Below are positions 1-7,237 of a stretch of DNA of 12,077 nucleotides, in pieces. The stretch covers positions 1-12,077 of the forward strand of contig JAMPXR010000032.1 of assembly GCA_023701085.1 (NCBI GenBank). Reading direction: 5' to 3'. Position 1 is the stretch's first letter. Every line of letters begins with the position of its first letter. Position numbers and translations under genes: made by a program. Below the pieces are notes generated by a model. The model had not been told where the DNA came from, did no database searches, and saw only the letters and a list, made by a program, of their open reading frames with translations. Source of the DNA: Ramlibacter sp. (GTDB lineage Bacteria > Pseudomonadota > Gammaproteobacteria > Burkholderiales > Burkholderiaceae_C).

Positions 1-741
1 CCGCTGCAGCAGTGGAACGGGCTGCTGTTCGAAGGCGGGCCGGGCAGCGTCGACGTGCAGGCCGACCTGGCGGGCATGGGGCCGCGCGCCGACCTCGATT
101 TCACCGGCATGGTGCTGGATCGCGTGGTGATGCACGAGTGCAACTACAACTGGAAGACCTTCATCGAGGTTTACCTGGAGGACTACCACGTGGGCCCGTT
201 CCATCCCGGGCTGGGCAATATGGTCACCTGCGACGACCTGCGCTGGGAGTTCAAGCAAAACTATTCGGTGCAGACCGTCGGCGTGGCGAACCGGCTGGGC
301 CGGGCCGGCAGCCCGGTGTACGAGCGCTGGCAGAACGCGCTGCTGCGGTACCGCGAGGGCCGGCAGCCCAAGTACGGGGCGATCTGGCTCACCTATTACC
401 CGCACATCATGGTGGAGTGGTATCCGCACGTGCTCACGGTTTCCACCCTGCATCCCGACGGGCCGCAGAAGACCATGAACATGGTGGAGTTCTACTACCC
501 GGAGGAAATCTGGGCCTTCGAGCGCGAATTCGTCGAGGCCCAGCAGGCGGCCTACATGGAAACCTGCGTGGAGGACGACGAGATCGCCGAGCGCATGGAC
601 GCGGGCCGCCTCGCCCTGATGCGGCGCGGCGACAACGAGGTCGGCCCCTACCAGAGCCCGATGGAAGACGGCATGCAGCACTTCCACGAGTGGTACCGCG
701 AGCGGATCGGGGCGCACGGCGCCCCGCGCGTTGCGGCATAG
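1..741 (+). CDS. Rieske-type aromatic ring-hydroxylating dioxygenase, alpha subunit (C-terminal part, 5' end outside window)
   Basis: This is the catalytic half of a Rieske non-haem iron oxygenase large subunit. Such enzymes insert O2 into aromatic or related substrates using electrons passed from a [2Fe-2S] cluster. The frame is open from base 1, starting in a stretch with WNGLLFEGG that normally links the Rieske domain to the catalytic domain. The Rieske CxH/CxxH cluster ligands lie upstream of the window. The mononuclear iron site is visible as NWKTFIEVYLEDYH-VGPF-H, with the two His codons at 187-189 and 202-204 spaced H-x4-H. The third ligand is probably one of the Asp residues of VEDDEIAE, codons 574-579. 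The tail ends in HFHEWYRERIG, as in other alpha subunits. No beta subunit or reductase gene lies downstream, so it may be a single-component oxygenase fed by a remote reductase. The substrate cannot be read from the sequence. Confidence 0.9.
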   Translation, partial: PLQQWNGLLFEGGPGSVDVQADLAGMGPRADLDFTGMVLDRVVMHECNYNWKTFIEVYLEDYHVGPFHPGLGNMVTCDDLRWEFKQNYSVQTVGVANRLGRAGSPVYERWQNALLRYREGRQPKYGAIWLTYYPHIMVEWYPHVLTVSTLHPDGPQKTMNMVEFYYPEEIWAFEREFVEAQQAAYMETCVEDDEIAERMDAGRLALMRRGDNEVGPYQSPMEDGMQHFHEWYRERIGAHGAPRVAA

Positions 742-787
742 GACCCCTCGGCCATTTCCTGCCGCACGGACAAGACCAGGGCCCGCC

Positions 788-1684
788 TTGCAAGCGCTGT
801 GGATGATCCTGGCCTCGTTCTTCTTCGCCACCATGGCGGTGTGCGTGAAGGTAGCCTCGGCCTGGTTCAGCAGCTTCGAGCAGGTGTTCTATCGCGGCGT
901 GCTGGGCATGTTCTTCATGTGGCTGCTGGCGCGCAGCCAGGGCGTGTCGCTGGCCACCCGCTACCCCGGCATGCACGCCTGGCGCAACATCGTGGGCGTG
1001 CTGTCGCTGGGGGCCTGGTTTTACGCGCTGGCCGAGCTGCCGCTGGCCACGGCCCTGACGCTGAACTACATGAGCAGCGTCTGGATCGCGGCCTTCCTGG
1101 TCGGCGGCGCGGTGTTCGCCTGGAATCCCCGCGGCGGCGCTTCGCCGCTGCGCCAGGGGCCCCTGCTGCTGACAGTGCTCTGCGGCTTCGCCGGTGTCGT
1201 GATGATCCTGCGCCCGACGATCGACCAGCAGCAGCAGTTTGCCGGCCTGGTCGGCCTGCTTTCGGGGATCGCGGCTGCGTTCGCCTTCCTGCAGGTGATC
1301 GCGCTGGGCAAGCTGGGCGAGCCCGACGTGCGCACGGTGTTCTATTTCGGGATGGGTTCGGCCATCGCCGGCGGCGCGGCCATGGCGGTGACGGGCGTGT
1401 CGCCCTGGGACTGGCAGCACGCCGCCTGGCTGCTGGCCGTGGGCCTGCTGGGCACGCTGGGCCAGCTCTGCATGACGCGCGCCTACGCACGGGGCGCCAC
1501 GCTGGTCGCCGCCAGCCTGCAGTATTTCGGCATCGTCTTCGGCGCGATCTACAGCCTGACGCTGTTCGGGGACCGGATCGCGCCTTCGGGATGGGCCGGC
1601 ATGGCGCTGATTACCGCCAGCGGCGTCGCGGCGACGGTGCTGCGCGCGCGCGCGGCGCCCAACGCGCCCGCCGAGCCGCATTGA
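788..1684 (+). CDS. EamA-family (drug/metabolite transporter) inner-membrane protein
   Basis: This is a DMT-superfamily permease of about 298 residues. It is almost entirely hydrophobic, with about ten predicted membrane helices in two EamA repeats. The first repeat starts at LWMILASFFFATMAV and contains LPLATALTLNYMSSVW. The second runs from about GLLSGIAAAFAFLQVIAL to LFGDRIAPSGWAGMALI. Family members export amino acids, metabolites or drugs, but the substrate is not predictable here. The start is uncertain. I chose TTG at 788 because AGGG lies 6 bases upstream and the first membrane helix follows directly. A TTG at 731 overlaps the oxygenase stop by 11 bases and would add 19 Arg/Pro-rich residues. 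An ATG at 803 is a third option. The close spacing suggests co-transcription with the oxygenase, perhaps for export of a related compound, which is inference only. Confidence 0.9.
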   Translation: MQALWMILASFFFATMAVCVKVASAWFSSFEQVFYRGVLGMFFMWLLARSQGVSLATRYPGMHAWRNIVGVLSLGAWFYALAELPLATALTLNYMSSVWIAAFLVGGAVFAWNPRGGASPLRQGPLLLTVLCGFAGVVMILRPTIDQQQQFAGLVGLLSGIAAAFAFLQVIALGKLGEPDVRTVFYFGMGSAIAGGAAMAVTGVSPWDWQHAAWLLAVGLLGTLGQLCMTRAYARGATLVAASLQYFGIVFGAIYSLTLFGDRIAPSGWAGMALITASGVAATVLRARAAPNAPAEPH

Positions 1685-1698
1685 TTTCCCGCGGGAAA
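1685..1698. repeat. Perfect 14-base palindrome TTTCCCGCGGGAAA between transporter and sseA
   Basis: The sequence TTTCCCGCGGGAAA begins immediately after the TGA of the EamA transporter and is its own reverse complement. It ends 35 bases before the sseA start. It could be an operator for a dimeric regulator of sseA. It could also help end transporter transcripts, but there is no loop and no T run, so an intrinsic terminator is unlikely. Confidence 0.5.
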
Positions 1699-1720
1699 GG
1701 ACGCGGGGCCGGCAAAGGCT

Positions 1721-1726
1721 CATAAT
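1721..1726 (+). promoter_or_regulatory. Candidate -10 box CATAAT directly upstream of sseA
   Basis: CATAAT lies 7 bases before the sseA ATG at 1734. If it is a -10 element, transcription would start at or within a base or two of the ATG, giving a leaderless mRNA. This fits the absence of a Shine-Dalgarno sequence between the box and the start. No good -35 hexamer is seen at the expected spacing, so the call is tentative. Confidence 0.35.
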
Positions 1727-1733
1727 TTCCGCG

Positions 1734-2621
1734 ATGTACCGCACCCTCGTATCCGTCGACGAACTCAAGGCGCTGCAGTCCGGCGGCGCGCCCTTGATGG
1801 TCTTCGACTGCAGCTTCGACCTGAGCAACCCCGCCGCGGGCGAGGCGCAATACCGCGAGGCCCACATCCCGGGCGCGGTCTACGCGAACCTGGACACCGC
1901 CCTGAGCGACCAGGGCGTGATCGGCCCCGACGGCGCGCACCGTCCGCATCCCGACGCCGCTTCGGGCGGCCGCCATCCCCTGCCCAGCCGCGAGAAGTTC
2001 GCCATGTGGCTGTCCGGCGTCGGCTTCAGCAACGAGATGCAAGCCGTGGTCTGCGACCGCAACGGCATGACCTACTGCGGGCGGCTGTGGTGGATGCTCA
2101 AGTGGGCCGGCCACGAGGCCGCCGCCGTGCTCGACGGTGGCCTGCAGGCGTGGCAGGCCGCCGGCGGGCCGCTGACCGATCGCGAAGAAACATCCCGCTT
2201 CCAGTCCAACTTCAAGCTCGGACCCGAGCTGCGTGCGCTGGTGGGCACACGCACCGTCGAAAGCCGGCTGGGCTCGCCGGCGCAGACATTGGTGGACGCG
2301 CGGGCGGCGCCCAGGTTCAGAGGCGAGGTCGAGCCCTTGGACCCGGTGGCGGGACACATCCCGGGCGCGCTGAACCGGCCGTCCAGCCAGAACCTCGCGC
2401 CCGACGGCAGGCTCAAGCCGCCGGCGCAGCTGAGGAGCGAGTTCGAACAGCTGCTGGCCGGCCGCGACCCGGCGACGGTGGTGCATCACTGCGGCAGCGG
2501 CGTCAGCGCGCTGCCCAACATGATCGCCATGGACCATGCGGGGCTGGGCCCCACGTCGCTCTATGCCGGAAGCTGGAGCGAGTGGTGCAGCGACCCCAGG
2601 CGGCCGGTCGAGAAAGCTTGA
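1734..2621 (+). CDS. sseA: 3-mercaptopyruvate sulfurtransferase (two-domain rhodanese)
   Basis: This cytoplasmic sulfurtransferase has 295 residues, the usual size for the family, and moves sulfane sulfur from 3-mercaptopyruvate to a thiol or cyanide acceptor. It contains two rhodanese domains. The N-terminal one is structural (about residues 5-145), with AHIPGAVYANLD and DGGLQAWQAAGG. The C-terminal one is catalytic (about 165-290), with GHIPGALNRP and an active loop HHCGSGVSAL whose nucleophile is Cys253. The loop CGSGVSA is the mercaptopyruvate type (CGSGVT/S) rather than the thiosulfate type (CRKGVT), which is why I favour SseA over a thiosulfate sulfurtransferase. The gene has its own candidate promoter and probably a leaderless start. 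It converges on the antiporter gene with 48 bases between stops and no evident terminator there. Confidence 0.93.
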   Translation: MYRTLVSVDELKALQSGGAPLMVFDCSFDLSNPAAGEAQYREAHIPGAVYANLDTALSDQGVIGPDGAHRPHPDAASGGRHPLPSREKFAMWLSGVGFSNEMQAVVCDRNGMTYCGRLWWMLKWAGHEAAAVLDGGLQAWQAAGGPLTDREETSRFQSNFKLGPELRALVGTRTVESRLGSPAQTLVDARAAPRFRGEVEPLDPVAGHIPGALNRPSSQNLAPDGRLKPPAQLRSEFEQLLAGRDPATVVHHCGSGVSALPNMIAMDHAGLGPTSLYAGSWSEWCSDPRRPVEKA

Positions 2622-2669
2622 CCTCGACCGGAACCTGAGCGGCCCGCCGCCTCGGCATCCGCCGTCCGA

Positions 2670-3995
2670 TCAGCCCCGGCGCCGCTTGCGCGAGCGCCGC
2701 TCGTAGGCCGCCATCATCGGAGTGACCGAAATGCCGTGCACGAGGATGGACGCCACCACGGTCGCCAGCGTGAGCCCGGTCAGCGGGCCGCCCAGTTCCG
2801 CCGGCAGGCCGTGGTTGATGGCGTACATCAGGTAGTACAGGGAGCCCACGCCGCGAATGCCGAACCATCCGATCAGCCAGCGCTGGCCCTTCGAGCTGGG
2901 CGAGCGCGCCAGTCCCAGCGCCACCGCCGCCGGCCGGATGACCAGCAGCAGCAGCGGCACGAACCACCAGCCCGCGCCCGTCCACTGCACGGTCCACAGC
3001 AGGGCGCCGATGGTGATCACCACGGCCGCCTCGCCGATACGTTCGAGCTGCTCGTTGAAGCTGAGCACGGCCTGCGCCATGAAGGCGGGCGCGTGCCGCG
3101 GGTCCACGGCCACCGCCTCGGCGACCGTCTTGTCGGGGTTGACGCGCGCCGTGTCCACCGCGCGCTGGCTGGCCGCGCCGCCCGGCTGCGACTGCACGAG
3201 CTGGCGCAGCGCCACGCCCGCCGCGAACACCGCGAGGAATCCATAGGCGTGCAGCAGCTGGGCCACGCCATAGGACAGCGCGATCAGGCCCATGGCCAGG
3301 AAATCGTCCAGCCCCACCGCCTCCTTGTGCTCGCGCCGCAGGTACAGCACCAGCCGTCCCACGGCCACGCCCAGCAGCGCGCCGATCGCGGGTCCGGCGA
3401 GCGATGCCCACAGGACGTCGAACGCCACCCAGCGCCAGCCGTGGTCCCCCAGCTCATGCAAACCCAGCAGGCCCAGGCCCAGCATCACGAACGGAAACGC
3501 CGTCCCGTCGTTCAGCCCGCCTTCGCCCGTCAGGGCAAAGCGCAGCCGGTCGCGGTCCCCCGGATGCTGGACCTGCACCTCGGATGCCAGCACCGGGTCG
3601 GTCGGCGCCAGCACGGCGCCCAGCAGGATGCACGCGCCCACGGGCCAGTCCAGCAGCAGGTAGGCAGCGCCTGCCACCAGCGCCACCGTGATCACCATGG
3701 ACGTCAAGGCCAGGCGCAGCGGCAGCAGCCAGCGCCGGTCGCGCAGGCCGGGACTGAGCTTGAGCCCGGCGGTGAACAGCGACACCAGCACCACGACCTC
3801 CGCCAGGCGCTCCAGCAGCACCGTGTCGAGGCGGTAATCGGGTGACAGCAGATCCAGGCCGAAAGGTCCGACGGCCAGGCCCACCAGCAGGTAGAGCATC
3901 GCATTGGACACGGGCAGGCGCGCCAGCACCGTGCCACCCAGCGCCAGGGCGACGAACAGCACGCCTATCAGTACGGACCAGATGGCGAAGTCCAT
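2670..3995 (-). CDS. Cation:proton antiporter, CPA1 (NhaP-like) family
   Basis: This integral membrane protein of 441 residues exchanges Na+ or another monovalent cation for H+, supporting pH and ion homeostasis. It is rich in membrane helices from residue 5 to about 420. The family signature is clear: TDP (residues 132-134) in the first unwound helix, then GEGGLNDGTAFP with Asn162-Asp163, the ion-binding ND pair of electroneutral CPA1 exchangers. WFGIRGVGSLYYL with Arg381 is another conserved block. A hydrophilic stretch at about residues 266-312 is probably a cytoplasmic loop. The C-terminus is short and very basic (RRSRKRRRG), and there are no TrkA-N or CNMP regulatory domains. ATG at 3995 begins the first helix. 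An AGGA lies about 20 bases upstream, too far to be a convincing ribosome binding site. K+ selectivity cannot be excluded. Confidence 0.93.
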   Translation of the reverse strand: MDFAIWSVLIGVLFVALALGGTVLARLPVSNAMLYLLVGLAVGPFGLDLLSPDYRLDTVLLERLAEVVVLVSLFTAGLKLSPGLRDRRWLLPLRLALTSMVITVALVAGAAYLLLDWPVGACILLGAVLAPTDPVLASEVQVQHPGDRDRLRFALTGEGGLNDGTAFPFVMLGLGLLGLHELGDHGWRWVAFDVLWASLAGPAIGALLGVAVGRLVLYLRREHKEAVGLDDFLAMGLIALSYGVAQLLHAYGFLAVFAAGVALRQLVQSQPGGAASQRAVDTARVNPDKTVAEAVAVDPRHAPAFMAQAVLSFNEQLERIGEAAVVITIGALLWTVQWTGAGWWFVPLLLLVIRPAAVALGLARSPSSKGQRWLIGWFGIRGVGSLYYLMYAINHGLPAELGGPLTGLTLATVVASILVHGISVTPMMAAYERRSRKRRRG

Positions 3996-4086
3996 GCAAT
4001 CATTTGTCGAGATTTATCCTGCCGCCCCAAAGGCGCGACCGCAGATCCGCCGCGCCAGCCCCGCCGCCAACGGCGCCCCCGGGCTC

Positions 4087-4923
4087 CTACAGGCAGGCCA
4101 GCGCGCCTTCGACGGCCTCGCGGAAGACGGGGAACTTGTGCAGGTCGTTGTGGCCGCCGCCCTCGATGCGCAGCAGTTGCGCCTTGGGCACGGCGCTGCG
4201 CAGCGCTTCGCTGTGATGGATGCCGATCAGTTCGTCCTTGTCGCCGTGAATCAGCACCAGCGGCCCGCGCAGCCGCGCCGCATGCTCCAGGGTGTGCAGC
4301 GGATAGCGCAGCACCTGCCGCGGCACCCAGGGGTAGAGTTCGTCCGCCAGCGCGCGACCGCTGCTGTAGGGCGATACCAGCAGCGTGAGGTCGGGGGTGC
4401 GCCCCGCGCCGCACAGCTCGGCCGCCAGCCCCGCGGCCAGCCCGGTCCCCAGCGACTGCCCGCAGATCACGACCCGCTTGCCCTGGTAGCGATCCGCGAA
4501 CACCGCCCAGACGGCCCGCACGTCGGCGCGCAACTGCTCTTCGCTTTCGATGCGGCCGCTGCTCTTGCCGTAGCCGCGATAGTCGAACGCCACGAGGTCG
4601 AAATTGAACTGCCGGAACGCGTCGAGTTCGGTCAGGCAGTCCGTGAGGTTGCCCGAATTGCCGTGCAGGAAGAACAGCACGCCGCGCGGCTGCGGCAGGC
4701 GCAATTGCACCGCCGACAAGCGCGCGCCCGTCACCTCGATCCACGACTCGTGCACGTCGGGAGCGGTCGCCAGCGCCCAGTCGGGCGGCAGGGTGGTGGG
4801 CTCGAACAGCAGCCTTTCCTGGCGCAGCCACAGCCAGCCGATGGCCGCGGTGTAGAGCGCGCCGGCCGCCGCCAGCACGCCCAGGGAAAGCATCGCGTAG
4901 GCGGCGTTTCTGTTGCGGATCAT
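4087..4923 (-). CDS. Membrane-anchored alpha/beta hydrolase (BEM46/YfhR-like)
   Basis: This serine hydrolase has 278 residues and one N-terminal membrane anchor (about residues 10-33, AYAMLSLGVLAAAGALYTAA). The catalytic domain therefore probably sits on the periplasmic side or at the membrane surface. The fold markers are FFLHGNSGN for the oxyanion region, then FDYRGYGKSSG. The nucleophile elbow is GQSLGTG with Ser157. The acid is in HGDKDELI, probably Asp230, and the base is His258 in GGGHNDL. This arrangement matches the BEM46/YfhR group, whose physiological substrates are mostly unknown. I chose ATG at 4923 because a GAAGAAAG purine stretch lies just upstream and the anchor follows. Longer starts at 4953 or 5013 add only Arg/Ser-rich residues that would cover the repeat array. 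It diverges from the acuI-type gene. The 91-base gap to the antiporter downstream shows no terminator. Confidence 0.9.
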   Translation of the reverse strand: MIRNRNAAYAMLSLGVLAAAGALYTAAIGWLWLRQERLLFEPTTLPPDWALATAPDVHESWIEVTGARLSAVQLRLPQPRGVLFFLHGNSGNLTDCLTELDAFRQFNFDLVAFDYRGYGKSSGRIESEEQLRADVRAVWAVFADRYQGKRVVICGQSLGTGLAAGLAAELCGAGRTPDLTLLVSPYSSGRALADELYPWVPRQVLRYPLHTLEHAARLRGPLVLIHGDKDELIGIHHSEALRSAVPKAQLLRIEGGGHNDLHKFPVFREAVEGALACL

Positions 4924-4977
4924 GTCGCTTTCTTCATTTCGTCCGCTTGACATGCTGCGCCCGCGCCTGCCTCTGCC

Positions 4978-5046
4978 GTGTAGGAACTCGTCGGCCCGTC
5001 GCGTAGGAACCATGCGCCGCGCGCTGTAGAACGCCGTTCATCGGCG
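4978..5046. repeat. Three GTAG-containing units at exact 23-base period in the divergent hydrolase/acuI intergenic region
   Basis: The units start GTGTAGGAAC (4978), GCGTAGGAAC (5001) and CTGTAGAAC (5024), with the TAG at 4981, 5004 and 5027, that is 23 bases apart each time. The remaining 13-14 bases of each unit are GC-rich and poorly conserved. The period stops on both sides. It lies 55 bases upstream of the hydrolase start and 70 bases upstream of the reductase start, so it could be a phased binding array for a regulator of either gene. Confidence 0.55.
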
Positions 5047-5115
5047 ATCCGGCCGCGCCATCCTGGCGCGCGACAATCATCCCTTCCGTTTTCCTTACCG
5101 ACTGCGAAGCATCCC

Positions 5116-6120
5116 ATGAGCCCACCTACAGATTCCTTCCCGGCCTACCTCATCTCGAACTCGCCGTCCGGCGTCAGCGCCGCTTTCACCGATCTGTCCG
5201 ATGCCGACCTGGACCCGGGCGAGGTGACCGTGCGGGTGCAGTACACCAGCGTCAACTTCAAGGACGCGCTGGCCGCCACGGGCAAGGGCAAGATCATCCG
5301 CCGCTTTCCCTGCGTGGGCGGCATCGACGCGGCGGGCGTGGTGGAAGCGTCCGGCGATCCGCGTTTCAAGCCCGGCGACGGCGTCGTCGTCCACAGCCAT
5401 GGCTTCGGTGTCTCGCACCACGGCGGCTATGCGGCCAGGGCGCGCGTGCCGGCCGACTGGGTGAACCACCTGCCGCCGGGCATGAGCGCGCTCGAGGCGG
5501 TCACGCTCGGGGTGGCCGGCTACACGGCGGCCCTGGCGGTGGACCTGATGGAGTTGAACGGACTGGCGCCGGACAAGGGCAGGATCCTGGTCAATGGCGC
5601 CACCGGCGGCGTCGCCAGCGTGAGCATCGACCTGCTGGCGCAACGCGGCTACCAGGTGGTGGCGGTGACCGGCAAGCCGTCCGAGGCGCAATACCTGCGA
5701 AGCCTGGGAGCCAGCGAAGTGATCGCCAGCGCGGACCTGCCCGCCGGCGCCAAGCCGCTGGAGCCGGCGCTGTGGCAGGGCGCCGTGGACTCGCTCGGCG
5801 GCGCGCCGCTGGGCGCCTTGATTCGCAGCATGCAGCGCGAAGGCGTGGTGGCCAGCATCGGCAACGCGGCCGGACTGGACTTCAGCACCAGCGTGATGCC
5901 CTTCATCCTGCGCGGCGTGCGCCTGATCGGCGTCAACTCGGACAACGAGCCGGCCCAGCGCGAGCATGTCTGGAAGCGGCTGGGAACCGACCTGCGCCCG
6001 CGCCACCTGGCGCGCATCGCCCGCGTGCTGCCCTGGGCGCAGCTGCCGGCGGCCATCGACGCGGTCGCCGCCGGGCAAGCGCGCGGGCGCACCGTGATCG
6101 ACCTGGGCGCTGCCGGCTGA
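5116..6120 (+). CDS. acuI: NADPH-dependent acryloyl-CoA reductase-type oxidoreductase (YhdH/AcuI family, MDR superfamily)
   Basis: This is a zinc-free medium-chain dehydrogenase/reductase of 334 residues, the usual length for the YhdH/YhfP/AcuI group. The family reduces acryloyl-CoA to propionyl-CoA with NADPH, detoxifying acrylyl intermediates. The N-terminal GroES-like domain includes SVNFKDALAATGKGKIIRRFP and GGIDAAGVV, followed by FKPGDGVVVHSHGFGVSHHGG, all typical of this group. The Rossmann domain carries NGATGGVAS (residues 160-168) in place of the plain GxGxxG loop. LIGVNSD and the ending GRTVIDLG are also characteristic. The Cys ligands of the catalytic and structural zinc sites are absent, as expected. 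ATG at 5116 has only a weak GAAG-like site upstream. It diverges from the alpha/beta hydrolase, so both could respond to the repeat array between them. The symbol follows family resemblance; substrate specificity is inferred. Confidence 0.9.
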   Translation: MSPPTDSFPAYLISNSPSGVSAAFTDLSDADLDPGEVTVRVQYTSVNFKDALAATGKGKIIRRFPCVGGIDAAGVVEASGDPRFKPGDGVVVHSHGFGVSHHGGYAARARVPADWVNHLPPGMSALEAVTLGVAGYTAALAVDLMELNGLAPDKGRILVNGATGGVASVSIDLLAQRGYQVVAVTGKPSEAQYLRSLGASEVIASADLPAGAKPLEPALWQGAVDSLGGAPLGALIRSMQREGVVASIGNAAGLDFSTSVMPFILRGVRLIGVNSDNEPAQREHVWKRLGTDLRPRHLARIARVLPWAQLPAAIDAVAAGQARGRTVIDLGAAG

Positions 6121-6124
6121 GCCA

Positions 6125-6144
6125 GGACTACTGTCGTGTAGGAC
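6125..6144 (+). promoter_or_regulatory. GTAGGAC motif with inverted CTAC partner upstream of the KGG gene
   Basis: The sequence reads GGACTACTGTCGTGTAGGAC. It contains CTAC (6128-6131) and GTAG (6138-6141) as an inverted pair around six bases, and GGAC at both ends. It begins five bases after the acuI stop and ends 97 bases before the KGG start. The same GTAGGA core recurs at 4978-5010 and at 8034-8040. A regulatory role is inference. Confidence 0.35.
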
Positions 6145-6191
6145 AACATCCAATTTTGCGGACCGCACAGCCACGAGCATCTCCACAACAA

Positions 6192-6197
6192 CATAAT
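6192..6197 (+). promoter_or_regulatory. Candidate -10 box CATAAT upstream of the KGG gene
   Basis: CATAAT lies 44 bases before the KGG start codon, in one of the few AT-rich patches of the region. The implied leader of roughly 35-40 bases would include the AGGAG site at 6232-6236. No -35 hexamer matching the housekeeping sigma factor is seen 16-18 bases upstream, so an alternative sigma factor or an activator would be needed. Confidence 0.3.
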
Positions 6198-6241
6198 TCA
6201 GCGACTTGTTGCCTCATCCGTGTTCTTTCACAGGAGTTGTC

Positions 6242-6451
6242 ATGGAAACGCAATCGCAGGAAACCCAGCCCGTCCGAGCCAAGCGCGGTTTCGCCGCCAT
6301 GGACCGCGAGCGCCAACGCGAGATCGCGGCGATGGGCGGCCGCTCGGCCCACGCCAGCGGCCACGCGCACGAATTCACGACGGAAGAAGCCCGTGCCGCC
6401 GGCAAGAAGCGGCACCAGCGCAAGAGCGAAATGAATTCCCCGTCGGCCTGA
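6242..6451 (+). CDS. KGG-motif general stress protein (small, hydrophilic)
   Basis: This small, basic, hydrophilic protein of 69 residues belongs to the KGG-repeat family of stress-induced bacterial proteins. Their biochemical role is not settled, but they are typically abundant in stationary phase or desiccation. The signature runs from RGFAAMDRERQREIAAMGGR (residues 18-37) through SAHASGHAHEF to TTEEARAAGKKRHQ (residues 46-59). The usual KGG and GRKGG cores have drifted to MGGR and GKKRH. No membrane segment or signal peptide is present. ATG at 6242 is supported by AGGAG five bases upstream; an in-frame ATG-less extension back to 6206 lacks such a site. It stands alone downstream of acuI, separated by 121 bases with a regulatory-looking motif and a candidate -10 box. 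It probably has its own transcript that ends at the hairpin at 6462-6502. Confidence 0.88.
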   Translation: METQSQETQPVRAKRGFAAMDRERQREIAAMGGRSAHASGHAHEFTTEEARAAGKKRHQRKSEMNSPSA

Positions 6452-6461
6452 CGGCTCCGGC

Positions 6462-6502
6462 GCGGCGAGCGGGTCCGCCAACGCGCTCACCCGCTGCGCC
6501 GC
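6462..6502. terminator. GC-rich hairpin between convergent KGG and phosphatase genes
   Basis: GCGGCG-AGCGGGT (6462-6474) pairs with ACCCGCT-GCGCCGC (6489-6502), giving about 13 base pairs with one bulged C and a 14-base loop. It fills nearly all of the 54 bases between the two convergent stop codons. There is no T run on either side, so it may act as a bidirectional barrier, a Rho-assisted end or an mRNA-stabilising 3' structure rather than a classical intrinsic terminator. Confidence 0.5.
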
Positions 6503-6505
6503 AGC

Positions 6506-7237
6506 CTATCCCCTTCCCGACTCGAGGTAGAGCTCTCTCAGGCGCTTCCTCTGCGCGTCTCCCAGCGCAAGTCCCTCGCGGAAGTACCCCTCCAGCCCGC
6601 CATAGCCCCGGTCCACGGCGTCGAACGCGGCGTCCAGGAATTCCGGCTGCACCCGCCGCAATATCGACACGACCTCGGGCGCCAGCACGCGGTGCGCTTC
6701 GGCGCGCGGCTGCAGGCGCTCGTTGGTGAGCAGGTAGTCGCGCATCACGTCCCCGGCCGATACGCCCAGGCTGCGCAGGACCAGCGCGGCGGCGAAGCCG
6801 GTGCGGTCCTTGCCGGCGGTGCAATGGAACACCACTGGCTCCTCGGCGTCGAGCAGGTGTCCGAACAACTGCGCGAAACGGTGCGTGCTGCCGTGCACGA
6901 AGCCGCGATAAGTTTCCTGCATCAACGCCACCACATCCGCCGGCGACAGCCGCCCGCCCGCGGCAATGAGCTCGTTCAGTTTCTGCACGATGGTGGGCTC
7001 GATCGGCAGCGAATGCACGGTCGCGTTGCGCAGCGCGCAGGGCGCCGCCGCCCGTTCGGCGACGCCGCGCAGGTCGCAGACCCGGGGAGCGTCCAGGGTC
7101 AGCGCCGCGAACTCGTCGTCGGTGAGGGCCGCCAGGTGGTCCGAGCGGAACAGCCGGCCACGGCGTACCCGCAGCCCGCCGCTGGCGGCATAGCCGCCGA
7201 TGTCCCGGAAATTTGGCGCGTGAGGCAGTTCGATCAT
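6506..7237 (-). CDS. Tyrosine-protein phosphatase family protein (CX5R, Y_phosphatase3 type)
   Basis: This cytoplasmic phosphatase of about 243 residues is of the atypical bacterial Tyr/Ser type. It opens with PNFRDIGGYAA (residues 8-18), the hallmark N-terminus of this family, followed by GRLFRSDHLAALT. The active-site loop is VFHCTAGKDRTGFAA with nucleophile Cys139 and Arg145 (CX5R). A downstream DYLLTNERL is also typical. Relatives dephosphorylate phosphotyrosine or phosphoinositides; the target here is unknown. I chose ATG at 7237 because it starts right before the conserved N-terminus. The frame stays open to an ATG at 7336, but that would overlap the mazG-like gene by 65 bases. No Shine-Dalgarno is visible: the start codon is directly preceded by seven C residues on the coding strand. 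It lies 34 bases after the mazG-like stop, so translation may depend on coupling or on the structure there. Confidence 0.88.
   Translation of the reverse strand: MIELPHAPNFRDIGGYAASGGLRVRRGRLFRSDHLAALTDDEFAALTLDAPRVCDLRGVAERAAAPCALRNATVHSLPIEPTIVQKLNELIAAGGRLSPADVVALMQETYRGFVHGSTHRFAQLFGHLLDAEEPVVFHCTAGKDRTGFAAALVLRSLGVSAGDVMRDYLLTNERLQPRAEAHRVLAPEVVSILRRVQPEFLDAAFDAVDRGYGGLEGYFREGLALGDAQRKRLRELYLESGRG

Noticed and set aside
443..457. Helix-hairpin-helix-like GIGPATA segment in the helicase (residue numbers) considered as a novel domain
   Set aside because: A similar GxG-containing segment sits at the same place in PcrA/UvrD-type helicases, so it is a family feature.
434..1867. 477-codon minus-strand ORF across the oxygenase, transporter and sseA
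   Set aside because: It spans three convincing plus-strand genes and their boundaries and has shadow-frame composition.
2736..3845. 369-codon plus-strand ORF opposite the antiporter
   Set aside because: It is a complement of a clear CPA1 membrane protein; the product is His/Gln/Arg-rich with no domain seen.
3904..4950. 348-codon plus-strand ORF opposite the alpha/beta hydrolase
   Set aside because: It is a shadow frame; the opposite strand holds an intact Ser-Asp-His hydrolase.
5095..6186. 363-codon minus-strand ORF opposite the AcuI-type gene
   Set aside because: It is a shadow of a well-conserved reductase and has no ribosome binding site or family resemblance.
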